64,000 bases of DNA from Brachypodium distachyon. Lineage: Eukaryota > Streptophyta > Magnoliopsida > Poales > Poaceae. A model generated the notes under the pieces. That model saw only the letters and a program-made list of their open reading frames with translations. It made no database searches and had not been told where the DNA came from. Below, in pieces: positions 12,221 to 24,039 of this stretch. Made by a program: the position numbers and the translations under genes. The stretch spans positions 56,261,237 to 56,325,236 of the forward strand of contig NC_016133.3 in assembly GCF_000005505.3 (NCBI RefSeq), written 5' to 3'. How positions within the stretch are numbered: the stretch's first letter is position 1; every line of letters begins with the position of its first letter.

Positions 12221-15200
12221 TCAGCCGAATCCATGGAAGCCAGCGGATGTATAGTTGTTTGACAGCTTTGGCAGCTTGAGAACTGCGAGCACTCCGGCTG
12301 CCAGCGAGAAGACCGAAGCCAATGCGAAAGCAGGGATGTTACCTCCCCCAAAGAGGGCATCCCATGGACCTGCTCCAAGCGAGACTACTATCTGCAAAGC
12401 AGATTGAGGTCATAGATGTCAAGGGATGTTTGGTAACGATGCATAGGCGAAGATCATTCCAGATAAAAAGGCAAACCTGGGGAGCGACGATAGCGAGATT
12501 TAGAACACCTGTAGCCAAACCTGGAAATGGACACAAACATTATCTGTCCATGAGAACCACCGAAGCACACTGTAAGAGTACAACATCAATGACACAAACC
12601 TTGTCCGCCTCCTGTTCCGGCAGTTAGCTCAGCAGTCACGGAAAACGGAACACTGTAAGTGATCTGTAACACCCAAGAGCAATGTATAAGAATCTCCCAA
12701 CACAATAATGAAGACAAATGTGCAGAGTTTGGTACTAACAGAGAGTGGCAATCCAAGAAGAGAGAAAAGAATCAGTGCTGAATTCCTGACTGTTTTATCT
12801 GCCCCGACAATATGATGAAGTTTACTTGAGTACAGATCAAAAGAGATCCAACTTAGTATTGTTGTTGCCATCATGCAGACAAACACTATGAAGTTGCTGA
12901 TTGCCCAAACCAATCTTGCGCCAATCATCCGGCATAGTGGATCAACAAGGAAAGAGCCAATCCCAAGGACAACCTACATGAAAGAACAAATATTACAGCC
13001 ACCGACTAAATACCTTGCAGTTACATCCAACTGCTATGTTTTCAAACCAACACAAAGTATGAATAACCATATAACCAAATTTACAGAGCATTGGTAATAC
13101 ATCCACAAAAGAAGTGTCCGCTGTTGCTGAAGTATGCATACCAGGGACGCAAGGAATGCAAATGCATCTAACCATAGTAGTGCACAAAGTATGGTAAACA
13201 AATTGATCACAGGCTCTTACTGAATTCAATAGCAAACCAAATGCACCTTCTCGGACACCATTGTCATAAGCTTTTCTTTCACTCAAGTCTCCATTTGGGT
13301 CCCCGTGGTAAACTTCACGCCCCATCCAGTCGGTGTCAAAAAGGAAAAAGGGAAACCATGACAACTGAAAAACAAACAAGGACAAAATGGCACAAAGACC
13401 ATTAATTTCCAACATATGCAGAAAATGGACCGTCAGCAAGCAGCTGATGTGCATCTAGCTATGTACTCCCTCCGTCCCATATTAAGTGACTTTCTATTAC
13501 ATGTATCTAGATGCTTTTTAGGCATAGATACATCCATATTTGGACAAATTTGTGTCACTTAATACGGGACGGAGGGAGTAGTACAATTCGATGTTGATGA
13601 CATACCCATGTTAGGGCCATAACCAGAAGCACGGAAGGCATTCCAGAAGGTAGATGCCTCATGCTAGTCAAAATGTTAACCAAAACTGCTCCTGGTCCGT
13701 CATTGAAATCCTCAACACTGTCTTTGTTTGAGTTGGATCCTGCATCTGTACAATCCTCAGAACTGGAGTTAGCTGAGACATTGTTTCCATCCACATGACC
13801 GTTAGGAATTCTTCCATTGCTCTGTTCACTCGATGTACAATCATCATCTCTAGAACCATTCAGTAGAGGAGCAGAGTCAGATAACCGCTGTGCGTCCTTT
13901 GGTTCCAGTGGGATCTCTTCAGCGAAGTACAGGGTAACAGACATACAAAACACAAGGAATACCTGCAAAATAGATAATTGCTTAGCTTATTCGGCTTTGC
14001 CAAACTGCAGCCAGCAATTAATTTCTACAATGTAGAATTAAGAAACCTAGCTTCAAATTACTAGGTCAGTTGCAGAATCTGTGAGAACTTACAACTGCAA
14101 CTAAAAAAGCTGCTTTCAAATTACCACAAGCTTCACAGCAGCCTCTTGTCATTAGAAAAGGAAACCACCTGCATAAATAATGAACATCAGTCAAACTCGG
14201 CTTTTGGAGGGGTAATCCACTGTGGTGGATGAGGTGAAAATTCTCGGGAGAAATTTAGGAATGGAGTTGATGCAAGAAGCCCTAAACTAGAGGACAAATG
14301 CCAACAGGGAGCAGGATATTGCATCAGGAAAAGTACATGACTTGCTTTCACTGCTCAGTTCTGTTTGGTCGACTTCCATTAGGAAAGAAACCGAGCATCA
14401 GCCTACCATCTTTGTCAAATAAAAGAAATATGGGGGAACAAACAGTGGGGTGATATGTACTCCATGCTACTGCAAGATCATACCTCGAGTAAAGCACAGC
14501 AGCAAGGCAGGGGAGCAAACACATTATTTACTGATACAGCTTGACTCAAAGGTTTCAGAAAGTACTAACTGGGCAACTGCTATCTATGTCAACTAGCAAA
14601 TTTTTGCAGGATTCTTACTGTCTAGTGTCATGAGTTTAGGTTTCAGATATTTCCGATTGCGCAGTAACCATTTATGTCAACTGGCATAAGTTAGTTTGAT
14701 TCTTTCTGGATAGTGGCATGAGCCTAATCTTGAAGACAGTAGCAAATTGCTGAACAAAAAGCTTCAAACGAATATAAGTTCAAAATAACACACAACATGA
14801 CATACTTGTGCCAGTTCCCGCTCGCGCCAGCTGAAAAACCAAGAATATTTCCAACAGCCATCCATGAGCAGAATATTGCATTCGAGGAATTACATTGATC
14901 AGGACCTGCATAATAGAAGGTTTCATTCGATATTGATATTGATATTTTTAATGGTGGATCCAGCACTAGTAGATATTCAAACCGAAAGTGTTAACCACCT
15001 GAAAGATCAGCTAAAAGGGCACGAGCAGGTCCCTATATGTACCAAGAAGGAACAAAATGTCAGGATGACAGTAGTTCAACTTTCCAACAACATTTACAAA
15101 GATTTGGTGCGGATACATAGGATCATATGTAAAAAATTTAATAGGCTTACTTGTACTGTATTGTTTGCAAGGTCCAACATCCAGAATCCAAGAATGAAAA

Positions 15201-16726
15201 TAATAGCAGCTCGATATCTTAGACCTTTATACGTGCTGTATAAACAATTATTAGCGTTTTAGTGACAGAACACTATTTGGAATTGTTGATAAGAAAGCAA
15301 ACAAATAGAATGAATGATTACCTGCAGTGCTCAGTGGTATCTCCTAACATGTAACCAAGGTCTGCAGAAAACCCGATTAAAGTTACCTACGTTTGAAGTC
15401 TACCTATTAGAGCAGGGAGAGAATGTGAAAATATGATAAAACTATCAAACAGCATATAACTCACAGCTGCACATATCATCATGCATCCAGCCAAAATAAA
15501 CGGCCGCCTCCTTCCGTACTTGGAACGGCATTTGTCACTCCAAACACCAACACAAGGTTGAACCTGGTCAGAGTATAATTATTGAAATGTGAGACTTCAC
15601 ATACTGGGACCCAAGAAATTCAGCAACAATCTCTCTGCAAAATCTTACCACAAAACCAGTAATAGGTCCACAAAGCCAAATAAATGATGCCACGGCATGG
15701 TCTATTCCTAGAGTCTGCACAAAAAAGAGGAATAATATGTGAATTCATAGGAAGGATGTCATGTATGAACATATAGAATGATACGCATAACATAGTGGCT
15801 ATCTCAGCCAGTGATCTGACTTCACTTCGGCCGACATCTGTAAACTAGAAACTCCGGCACAGAGCATACTCGCGCTGATCAGTAAATGATCAGTTCACTA
15901 TTAATCACCACAGCCAGGCAACAATAGAACCTCGTTCACCCTTATCAGGTAATAATAACTACTCCCTCCGATCCATAATAAGTGTCGTGGATTTAGTACA
16001 AAGTTAGTAGGGAGTACTAAATTGCAAGTACATGTGCAACGGGTTTCCAAATGCGGTGGCATCATCACCTGAAAAACGAACGGCAAGACACGGCGGGCTC
16101 ACACTTGCTGCTCAGCCAGTGATCTGACTTCACTTGGGCCGACATCTGTAAACTAGAAACTCCAGCACATAGCATACTCACGCCGATCAGTAAATGTATT
16201 AAGTTACACGTACATGTGCTACGGGTTTCCAAATGCGGTCGCATCATCACAAACAGAAACGGGGAACAGCAAGACACGGCGGCTCACACTCGCTGCGTCC
16301 CTAAATGCGCACACCACACACAGACACGCATACTGAACGGCGACCCGCCCCACCGCATTTCGACGGGATCTCGCCAGCAAGCCAGCGGGAGCGAAGGGTG
16401 TGTGCGTGTGTTACCTGGATGTAGGGGGTGAGGAGGGAGAGCTGCAGCGCCCAGCCGAACTGCACCCCCGCGGCGACCATGCAGGCGAGCACCACCTTGT
16501 ACTTTGGTGCGCTGCCCTTCCTGCCTTCCGCCGCGTTGCCGTGATCCTGCTGCTCCCCTTCCCGGGGTCGGTGTTGGTCCTTGCGCGGCGAGGCGCGGGC
16601 GCGGGGGCTGCTGTTGCTGCTGCCGTTGCTGTTGAGGCTGACGAGCTCCATCTCGGCGTCTCGGAGGTGGCGGTACGGCACGCGGATGGCCGTGACCCCG
16701 CCGCCTCCGCCCCCGCCGGAGTCCAT
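12221..16726 (-). CDS. SUT4: Sucrose/H+ symporter, OsSUT4/AtSUC3 clade (616 aa)
   Basis: Fourteen exons join in frame (5' to 3'): 16726-16415, 15714-15649, 15563-15465, 15386-15322, 15235-15151, 15032-14999, 14905-14806, 14168-14093, 13962-13606, 13364-13221, 12973-12740, 12663-12600, 12520-12477, 12391-12221. Family: GPH/MFS sugar symporters with 12 membrane spans that load sucrose with a proton. Visible motifs: 'QFGWALQLSLLTPYIQ' (span 1, residue ~89), 'YGRRRPFILAGC' (loop 2-3), 'LADLSGPDQCN', 'FFLFDTDWMGREVYHGDPNG' after span 7, and 'TGGGQGLATGVLNLAIV'. The N-terminus (about 75 residues before span 1) and the large central loop in the 119-codon exon 9 (residues 280-398, Ser/Asp/Asn-rich) are both long, as in the SUC3/SUT2-type clade rather than SUT1. 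The symbol follows the rice orthologue as remembered; wheat and barley naming may differ. Plasma-membrane or tonoplast location cannot be decided from sequence. Confidence 0.94.
13464..13580. mobile_element. Stowaway MITE in sucrose-transporter intron 9
   Basis: TA-flanked element of 117 bp with 'ctccctccgtcccatattaa' left end and a matching right end 'acgggacggagggag'. The core ('tacatgtatctagatgcttt', 'agatacatccatatttgg') is shared with the copy at 1830. It sits immediately 3' of exon 9 in transcript direction (exon boundary 13606). Confidence 0.92.
15803..16295. repeat. Interleaved direct repeats in sucrose-transporter intron 1
   Basis: Two different segments are each present twice in the same orientation. 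Segment A (86 bp, starts 'ctcagccagtgatctgactt') is at 15803-15888 and 16111-16196. Segment B (about 85 bp, contains 'cgggtttccaaatgcggt' and 'aagacacggcgg') is at about 16026-16110 and 16210-16295. The order A-(MITE piece)-B-A-B indicates one tandem duplication of about 300 bp, after which a few bases changed. All of it lies within intron 1 (15715-16414). Confidence 0.8.
15960..16017. mobile_element. Truncated Stowaway MITE in sucrose-transporter intron 1
   Basis: A clear left end 'tactccctccgatccataat' followed by 'aagtgtcg' and 'agtacaaagtt', as in the complete copy at 33226. The right half is shortened and ends in 'agggagta'. The element lies between the first A and B segments of the intron duplication and is absent between the second pair. 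Confidence 0.7.
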
Positions 16727-17297
16727 GGCCGGCGGGCGGGCGTCGGCGGCAGATCGGGGCAGGCGAGGTGGGGGGAGGGGGGTTAGGCTAGGGTTTGATG
16801 GGGTCTGGCTTGCCGCAAGCGAGATCCGGGCGGGTTGTCGGAGGAGGCAAGCAGATGCGGGCGCGGGCAAAGGGGGCTTGAGTAGGAAATTGGGGAGGGA
16901 GGAGCGCGTCGGTGAGCAGAGGCCAGAGGGGTAGGCGAGGAAGGGCTGAGGCGCCGACGCCTGTCCGCTCCCGCCTCCCTTGTCAACGACTCATATTTTG
17001 TTTTCTTTTCGTCGCTGCTTCCATGTGAGCGCGCGATTGGCGTTGCCCGTTGCCTTCACCACGACTACACTCCACAAACAGATTTGATTTTTCTTCAGAC
17101 TCGATTTATAGCACTGGTGTCCATGTCAGCGTCAGGTGAGCTTGCACTCACACCCAAACTTCCATTCTACCGTCACTTGATTCAACGCGCCACCGATCCG
17201 GTTCGATTCCACCCAACAGAATTTCCCTAGTACGAAACAAAAAGCTTCCTAACATGAATTTTATAACTTGCGTTCTGAACATTTTGAATTTGTTCTG
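16727..17297. other. Sucrose-transporter 5' UTR and promoter region
   Basis: GC-rich leader immediately upstream of the start codon at 16726, containing a telo-box-like 'aaaccctagcctaacccc' on the minus strand near 16780-16797. Further upstream there is no coding signal. A TATA box could not be assigned with confidence. Confidence 0.4.
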
Positions 17298-17465
17298 AGT
17301 TGAGAGTCCGGAATCCAGGTGGTCCAAATTCGAGTTGGCATTTGCGTTTCTTCAAGTTGAGAGTCCAGAATTCGGGTGGTTCGAATTCAGGTTGGTCCGA
17401 ACCGACAGTTTCGAAACTAGTCCTGAATAGGGGGGTTCAAGTTCAGGTTGGTCCGAACCGACAGT
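17298..17465. repeat. Three tandem copies of a 56-57 bp unit
   Basis: Phrases recur at a constant spacing: 'agttgagagtcc' at 17298 and 17354, and 'ttcaggttggtccgaaccga' at 17386 and 17442. The units are therefore about 17298-17353, 17354-17409 and 17410-17465, with the outer ones more diverged. It lies between the sucrose-transporter promoter and the P4H 3' end. Confidence 0.7.
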
Positions 17466-18448
17466 TCCAAAACTGTTCGAGGTGGGAGTCTGAGATCATT
17501 CTCGGTTTGGAACATTGTAGGCCACATATATGGAAGTTGCCAAATTTATGGGTCGGGCCAATTCAGTAAGTATTTAACAGAATCTGATATGACATACATG
17601 CAGGAGGACAAACTCTAATCCTCCTTATCATTATTCAGTAGTATATCTCAACCTCAACAGTACAGTATGGTGCACTAATGCTACAGGTAGGACAAGAATG
17701 ACTGAATAAGGTACCCAAGAGAAAAAGAAGAAAAGATGGAACTCCAAATCCTATATTGCCCCCTCAACACTACACCGTCATCATCCTTCCTCTATAACAG
17801 TTGGGGGGTATACTGCAAGTCTGCAACAAGAGAGAAAAGGAGGAGAAAAAAAAAGGCAAGTCAGTCTCCAAGAATATGCCCCCCCTGCTTATTGGCTGTA
17901 TTGATTAGAGATATCCTCGAGGGGAAATGGTCACAATGGTGGGTCGATGATCTGTAAAGCCTAATATGCAGGTACACGGGCACCATCCTGGAAAGAGCCC
18001 CAGTCACATGGTCAAATCGTGTCACCTGCAAGAGAAAGTAACCGGGGGATCAGCTTACACACACTTTATTTTTGAGCAAAAAACCTTTCAGATGGTCAAG
18101 CTCACAATGGCACAAATAAAAATAAGAATGTCTGGAACCATCCTCCTCGGCCATAGATTTATATATGGATCCATATATGAGGACACGAATCAGGGACTCA
18201 TTGGTAGTTCATGTTGCTGCAGGGTATAGATTGCATGCCTAGGACGAGTAATATCAGCAATCTGGGTGTGAATTACTTGAAAGCCAAATATTACATGAAT
18301 TTTAGCACCAAGGATGAACTGGTCGAAACGTATTCCGAGACAACCAATATGTATACTTGACGAGAAAGCAATGACAACATTAGCATCAGCTTTACATCTT
18401 GCACAATATAGGACAAGTGAATGTACCTTTGGAAACACTTCAGATAGC
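17466..18448. other. P4H 3' flank and intergenic sequence
   Basis: No gene is supported. The segment nearest 18448 should be the P4H 3' UTR. The ORFs present are short and have no recognisable family, and I see no mobile-element termini. Confidence 0.4.
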
Positions 18449-21144
18449 TCATGTTTTGTACTCGCCAACATGCATCCACTTGGTCGAGGACCATTTATTC
18501 CCTCTAATAACAGGACAGCCCCCTGCAAGAATAATGCGGTATAAAAAAAATTAGGAAGGTTGCTCCGAGTATTTAGAACAAATGCATAAGAGCACGAGTT
18601 CAGGTATAGCAAGTAGCTTCCAGCATGAAATTGGAACGAGAGTGTATAAGTGAAAGGTCCGATATAATTCAGTCTTGTAAACACTTCACCTCCCTGAAAG
18701 GGGAAAAGGAAACTACTAACAAAAGCAGTAAACAGGTCATTGGACTAACCATGCAAACTTAATGGGTCTAGAGTGGCATCTGGGTTCATGCTCCAGAAAA
18801 GAAGTGCATCTCCCATCTTTGGTTTGACAGCGAGACCTTTTCTGGCACACTCTGAAAGTTCATTGTGCCATGGTAAAGAACTGCTATTCACATTTGCATC
18901 GGGGAAAATAGTCTCACCCCCTTCTTCAACATCTGATCTGTTCCAGTTGAGAATATGTTTTAGACATGTTAGCAACTCAGTTAACATCACACATAACCAG
19001 TGTACTGGGGGATAGGGATACTGTCATACGTACAGATACATAAGAATAGTGGCCATCCTCTGACCACCATTCTTGGTGTTGAACTCGTCAAGAAAATAGT
19101 CAAAGTGGGGTTCATACTTCTGCCCTACTTCATAGTGCAGGACTTGGAGTCCCTCTCCATGTTCTGTAAGACAGAATGAATTAAAATTATTAAACAGACC
19201 TAATAAACCTTCGCAGTTTAAAAGCGACATATGTTGAGAGTTGCATCGTTAAATTCACGATTCAATGACATTCCATATGAATGCTGACAGAGCTATAACC
19301 CCACTTATGCAGTAATATGCATAACAAAGAACAAGGGTGACATATAACCATCAGACTGCCCTATGTGTTCTGTGGATCACAGTTGTCCATGTAACTTAGC
19401 TTTGTTTTATTAGCTGAGAAACCCACTGCAGATTTGGCTTGATTATGAGGCTGACTCTTTAGATATCTACAAACCTGCAGGTATAAAGGTGTAGTCTGCT
19501 ATCCTCCTTTCGATGGCCCGAATAACCTTGTCACGTCCTCTTCGAAGAAACATGCCTGAACTTGTGCGAACCCTGCTGTCCTTGCTTTTACCAGTAGTGC
19601 TATCAACAACTGTTGATTTCTCCATGCGAGGCTTGGCCAATCCAATCAAGTATTCACACTCTTCCTTGGACTATCAAAGAAACAAACCATCAGCAATCTG
19701 ACACAGTTAAATCACCAGCAAAAATATGTGCTGAACTAACAAGCAACAAATATGTGCCAAAAGATTAAAAAATGGTTAGTAAACACCCATAACTCAGAAC
19801 ACGGCAAAGAACAACTAAAAACAAGAGAAACATGAAGTGACAAAGTAAACCACGAACCTAGAATTGCACAGTCACAAGGTCTACCTAAATTATTATTTTT
19901 ATAAGAACCATTTGTATCAGGGATTTGCCTAGTTCATAATATTGTGAAGTGAAGTACAATAATACGTAAGGAAATGTTTAACACAGATGGTACATGTGAG
20001 TTTTTCCGTCCATCATCAACTCGGCGCCTTACCTAAAACAACCATTTTCCCACACCACTGGAAAGTGGAAACTAGACTAGCTGCCTACCCATTCATTTAT
20101 CATGTTGCCAAATTAGTGAAATTACAGTTCAAACCGTCTACATTTCCATTCTTGCCTAATAGTAGATCAGCTAATAACCCACCATAAACAGAGCTCCATT
20201 GATAGGCGAAAGCAAGCTAATGCAATAGAAGAATTGCGGCCTTTCCTTCGTAATGACATGCAGTTGAGCTCGAAAAAACTACCCCATATGAAAAGAACAG
20301 AAGGGATAAAAGCAAAGGTCAGCACCAGCTCATTTGCAGACGAAACTACATGCTTAATTTGACCTCAAACCGATTTGGCCAATCATAAGGTGAGCACCAT
20401 TTCATTCCCATAACAAACTGCAGCTCATAGAGCCATCATTTCCTAAAAGCTCGTCTTTATCCCCCCTCAGTGGCACACAGTTCACCCAAAAAGTTGAGGC
20501 GACCCGGAGACGGGATCCATTTCAGCGTGGACATGGGGAAACAAGGCTAAAACTTCACACGAGCTGCGCACATGCAGGTGCGAATGAAGCATGGGAGAAT
20601 TAGTTTTTTTTTAGAATACTGGGAGAATTAGTTTTTCAGAAGCGAAGTAGGAGAGCGGCAGCATTTGTTACCAGGAAGTTGTGATAGACGAACGCCCTGG
20701 GCTCCCATGAGATGACCTCCGTCCACTGTGCGCCACGCTCGCCCAGCCCCTCGCTGCTCCCAACAAGGCAACAACAATAATGGCCGCCGAGGTCAGCCAG
20801 CAGCAGATCGAAGCGAATCTGGACAGATGCGTGTGAAATTGTTGCTCATTCGCTCACCTGAGATCGCGGCGGGCGCGGGAGCGCGCGGAGTGGGACTCAC
20901 TGCCGCCGGATTCCTCGGTGCTGCCGGACTCGGTCTCTCCCCCGCCGGCGGTGGTGGCGAGGTTGGGGGCGGAGACGGGGAGCGAGAAGACGCCGAAGGC
21001 GATGAGCGCCAGGAGGAAGGCGGAGGCGATGAGCAGGGCCCCGAGCGCGACGGCGTACGGCGAGACGCGGCCGCCGCCGCCGGGGCGCGTGGAGAATACC
21101 CGCGGCGGGCGGATCCCGCGCATGAGCGGGCGCGACGGCGCCAT
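18449..21144 (-). CDS. P4H: Membrane-anchored prolyl 4-hydroxylase (318 aa)
   Basis: Six exons join in frame (5' to 3'): 21144-20858, 20753-20672, 19670-19475, 19163-19034, 18937-18750, 18522-18449. Role: hydroxylates proline in secretory proteins (extensins, arabinogalactan proteins) using 2-oxoglutarate, O2 and Fe(II), in ER/Golgi. A short basic N-terminus and one hydrophobic span at residues 31-55 make it a type II membrane protein. The catalytic fold is complete: iron ligands His208 and Asp210 ('YEPHFDYF') and His294 ('SLHGGCPV'), and Lys304 ten residues after His294 for 2-oxoglutarate. 'RTSSGMFL' and 'MYLSDVEEGGETIFP' are typical of plant P4Hs. The C-terminus is near 'GNKWSSTKWMHVGEYKT', the usual family end; 'VIRGNK' has Arg where Lys is common. 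No C-terminal ShK domain is present. A second in-frame ATG occurs at codon 8; the first is preferred. Confidence 0.94.
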
Positions 21145-21193
21145 GAATGGGGCGCGCGGAATGGGACTGCGGCGGCGGAGGAGGAGAAGGGAC

Positions 21194-21221
21194 TGAGAGA
21201 GAGAGAGAGAGAGAGAGAGAT
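21194..21221. repeat. GA microsatellite in the P4H 5' leader
   Basis: About 13 to 14 uninterrupted 'ga' units (CT on the transcribed strand), starting 50 bases upstream of the P4H start codon. CT-rich leaders are common in plant genes; the repeat is likely length-polymorphic. Confidence 0.9.
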
Positions 21222-21669
21222 CTCCCGCGCAGGATGGGGAAGGTGGGTGGCTCGACAGGGACGCCCGTGCTCGTTGTCTGTCTTGGTCGCCGCGTGGCCG
21301 CCGCGCCGCGGGTTCGCTTTCTGTGTGTGTCCCGACCGAAACCGTGGGCTGCGCCGGCTCGCCGTGTCTTCGGTCCAGAGTTCAGAGTTGAGAGTGAGAC
21401 CAACCCGTCAGAGTACAAGTGTGCTACGCTTGCTGCTGCTGACGATGAGTGCGAGGCAGCACGTGTCTTCGGCATTGTTTGGTCCAACTCTGACGCACAT
21501 GGGCAGCCAGTTGATACAATTGCAATCCACAGATGATACAATTGCAGGACAAAGCCGTGTGTAGTCAGTTGCATCGGAGCATGTTTACTCCTGTTTTCTG
21601 CAGCAAGCAACTCTTTCGCCCGATCGTAACCAGATCTGAGCTTCGGTTCGTTTTAGCAGCATGTGTGTT

Positions 21670-21874
21670 AACCACATTTTGTAGTTTCTTGTCTCACTTG
21701 TTATAACAAGATTTATATTTGCTAGTCAACTTTTGTAACACACGAGATGACTAGTTTAGCACGTGTCTTCGGCATAGTTCTGATGCAACCACATTTTGTA
21801 GTTGCTTGCCTCACTTGTTATAACAAGATTTATATTTGCTAGTCAACTTTTGTAACACACGAGATGACTAGTTT
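21670..21874. repeat. 117-bp tandem duplication upstream of P4H
   Basis: An 88-bp core ('accacattttgtagtt' through 'cacgagatgactagttt') occurs at 21670-21757 and again at 21787-21874, offset 117, with only a few differences. The linker phrase 'agcacgtgtcttcggcat' (21758-21775) also occurs 300 bases earlier at 21458-21475, so an older, larger duplication is likely. Confidence 0.85.
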
Positions 21875-22009
21875 TATCGGCCGCAAGAACAATGTCTTGC
21901 CGAACTGTGTTACCAGAGTCGGTGAAACACGGGACTCACTTGTTCTCTCGCTGCCATGCATACGAACGATTGTGGCTTCATGGCCATAGTCACATGTGCA
22001 ACTATTGTG

Positions 22010-23300
22010 ACTGAAGGTAGGTTGGAAAGAGAACATTTGTTTGTTTGAGTGAGGTTTTGAAAAGTTTTTAGTCTGACTGTCTTTTTCTTTCTGAATATAC
22101 ACGTTGTGGTCCGACAAACGTAGTTATGGTATATTATAGTGCTTGATATGATGGATGTGCATATTCTCCGTTTGAAGTCGTTATTTATTATTGCAATGAA
22201 TACAAGATTCAGGATCAAACGTGCAAGCGTGCTCACTTGCCAATGACTTGCACGTCATGGACCGTACAACACACGAGCCGCTTCCTGGATGCACCATTAG
22301 GATGCATCCATGCACACACGTGTGGGTGTGATTTGAGCTTGGTTGTGATTTTTTTTTAATCGGTGATGTTTCAAATATGGCAGTTTAGCTAGCTAGCTTG
22401 CCTGTTGTCGGGATTCTATTCATAAAAAGTTACAAGCTGAGCATTGTCAGCCACGAGTCTTCTTCTAATTTTTGTCTTTCTCTTTTTTATAGTTGTCAGA
22501 ACACATTTATTTCTCTTTCGATGGTTTTAATAAACAAATATAAGATTAACTAAAAGCGGTCGAATTAGAAAGAGGTATAAAATGATTATTTAGCGGTTTG
22601 TTCTTTTGTTGTTTAATACTGCTTCGTTGGGAGACGCACATAGGTGCGTGGACGTTGCAACGGCATGTGAATCATAAGACGCCGGTTGTAAAAGAGGTCG
22701 AATTCGAAAGAGGTAGGTTGGAAAAAGCAAGTTCGTTTGTTCGATTGAGGTTCTAAGAGGTTGTTAGTCCGACATGTCTTATTTCTAAATATACGTGTCA
22801 ATTATCCCAACACATATGGTCACGGTAAATTCTAGTTTTCGACCTTATATAGCACGGAATATGTTTTCTTCTTAGACAATTTTTTGCAACGAAGTAGAAG
22901 CTTCCGGACCTTATGTGGCGGATGATGACGCTTCAAACACCATTAGAAAAACCCATACATCTGCATTGCGCGAATGCGTCTTAAGGTTGGGTGTCATCCT
23001 TTTTTATATCGGCAATATTTCAAACATAATTTAGCTAGCCAGTTTGCTTGTTTTCGAGATTTTTCATAACACTACAAATAAAACTTAGTGAGTCATGCGC
23101 GTCTTCTAGTCTTGTCTCTTCTTCTTTATAGTAGTTGAACACATTTCTCTTTTCTAGTAGATAAACAAATACTAGAGGGTTTAAAAGAGAGAAGTATGTT
23201 TATCTAAATAAAAGAGAGTATAAGGTTAAATAAAAGAGGTCAAATTTGAAAGAGAGATCCAGAGTGATTACTTTAGCAGTTTTTATTATTAATCCTGCTC
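22010..23300. repeat. Old tandem duplication with units of about 0.65 kb
   Basis: Several phrases recur in the same order: 'aggtaggttggaaa-ag' with 'gtttgtt' and 'gaggtt' at about 22014 and 22707; 'atatttcaaa' plus 'tttagctagc' at about 22361 and 23010; 'gtcttct' plus 'ttatagt' plus 'aacacattt' at about 22455 and 23100. Spacing is about 650-690 bases. The copies are strongly diverged. No coding region is supported in 21875-23340. Confidence 0.6.
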
Positions 23301-24039
23301 TGCTGGAGACGCATAGGTCGCCTCGGCTGCTCGTAGCCCGTAGCACGGCGGTGGCGATCTGAAGCATAGGACGCCCGGGGCGATGGCGATCTGACCGGAA
23401 CTCGCTCTCTCCCTCTCCCCGCTCACGACAACCGCCGAAGTCTCGCTCGATTTCCAGCAGTTCACCGGCGGAACCGCTCAGAGTGGTGGCGATAAGCGAG
23501 GCTTGGTGGTTGATGATCTATTCCTCCCTAGAACTCCTGGCCGCGCCAGCGCCTCACGGTTCTGGGAGCTCTCAGTGCCCTCTATCGTGTGCAGCACGCC
23601 ACCGTCACTTCGTGGATTTAGGGTTCCAGAGCTTGCTACCGGTATGAATTTGTTCTTCCTCGGTTTGGTTTTCGCACCCCTTGCTTTTGTCCTCTCCGAT
23701 TTAACCTGGCGCATCAACTGTGACTCTGGTTTTGCTAGGTTTCCCCCAAATCGCCGTCAATGGATGCTGCTTCTCCGGATAGATTCGATGGTATACTCCC
23801 TCTCGCACCCCTGCCTACCCACCCCTCACTGTGAATGCATGTGATTTTAGGTTATGCTTGTTTTTTTGGTTGCTTATCTGCTTATGATTTTAGCGTTTGC
23901 AATGTCAGCACATTGTTGTATATAGATGTTTCATATATTTTGTTTGAGTGCTTGGTGTTGTAGATTGTACCAAGTGTTGCTTGTATTTCAGAATCAGCAC
24001 ATTGTTGTATACAGATGTATATGATTGACTAAATTTTTA

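Noticed and set aside
20728..21610. Long open frames of 237 to 278 codons on both strands around P4H exon 1
   Set aside because: They overlap the well-supported P4H exon 1 in other frames or on the opposite strand, are Arg/Gly/Ala-rich, and have no recognisable domain.
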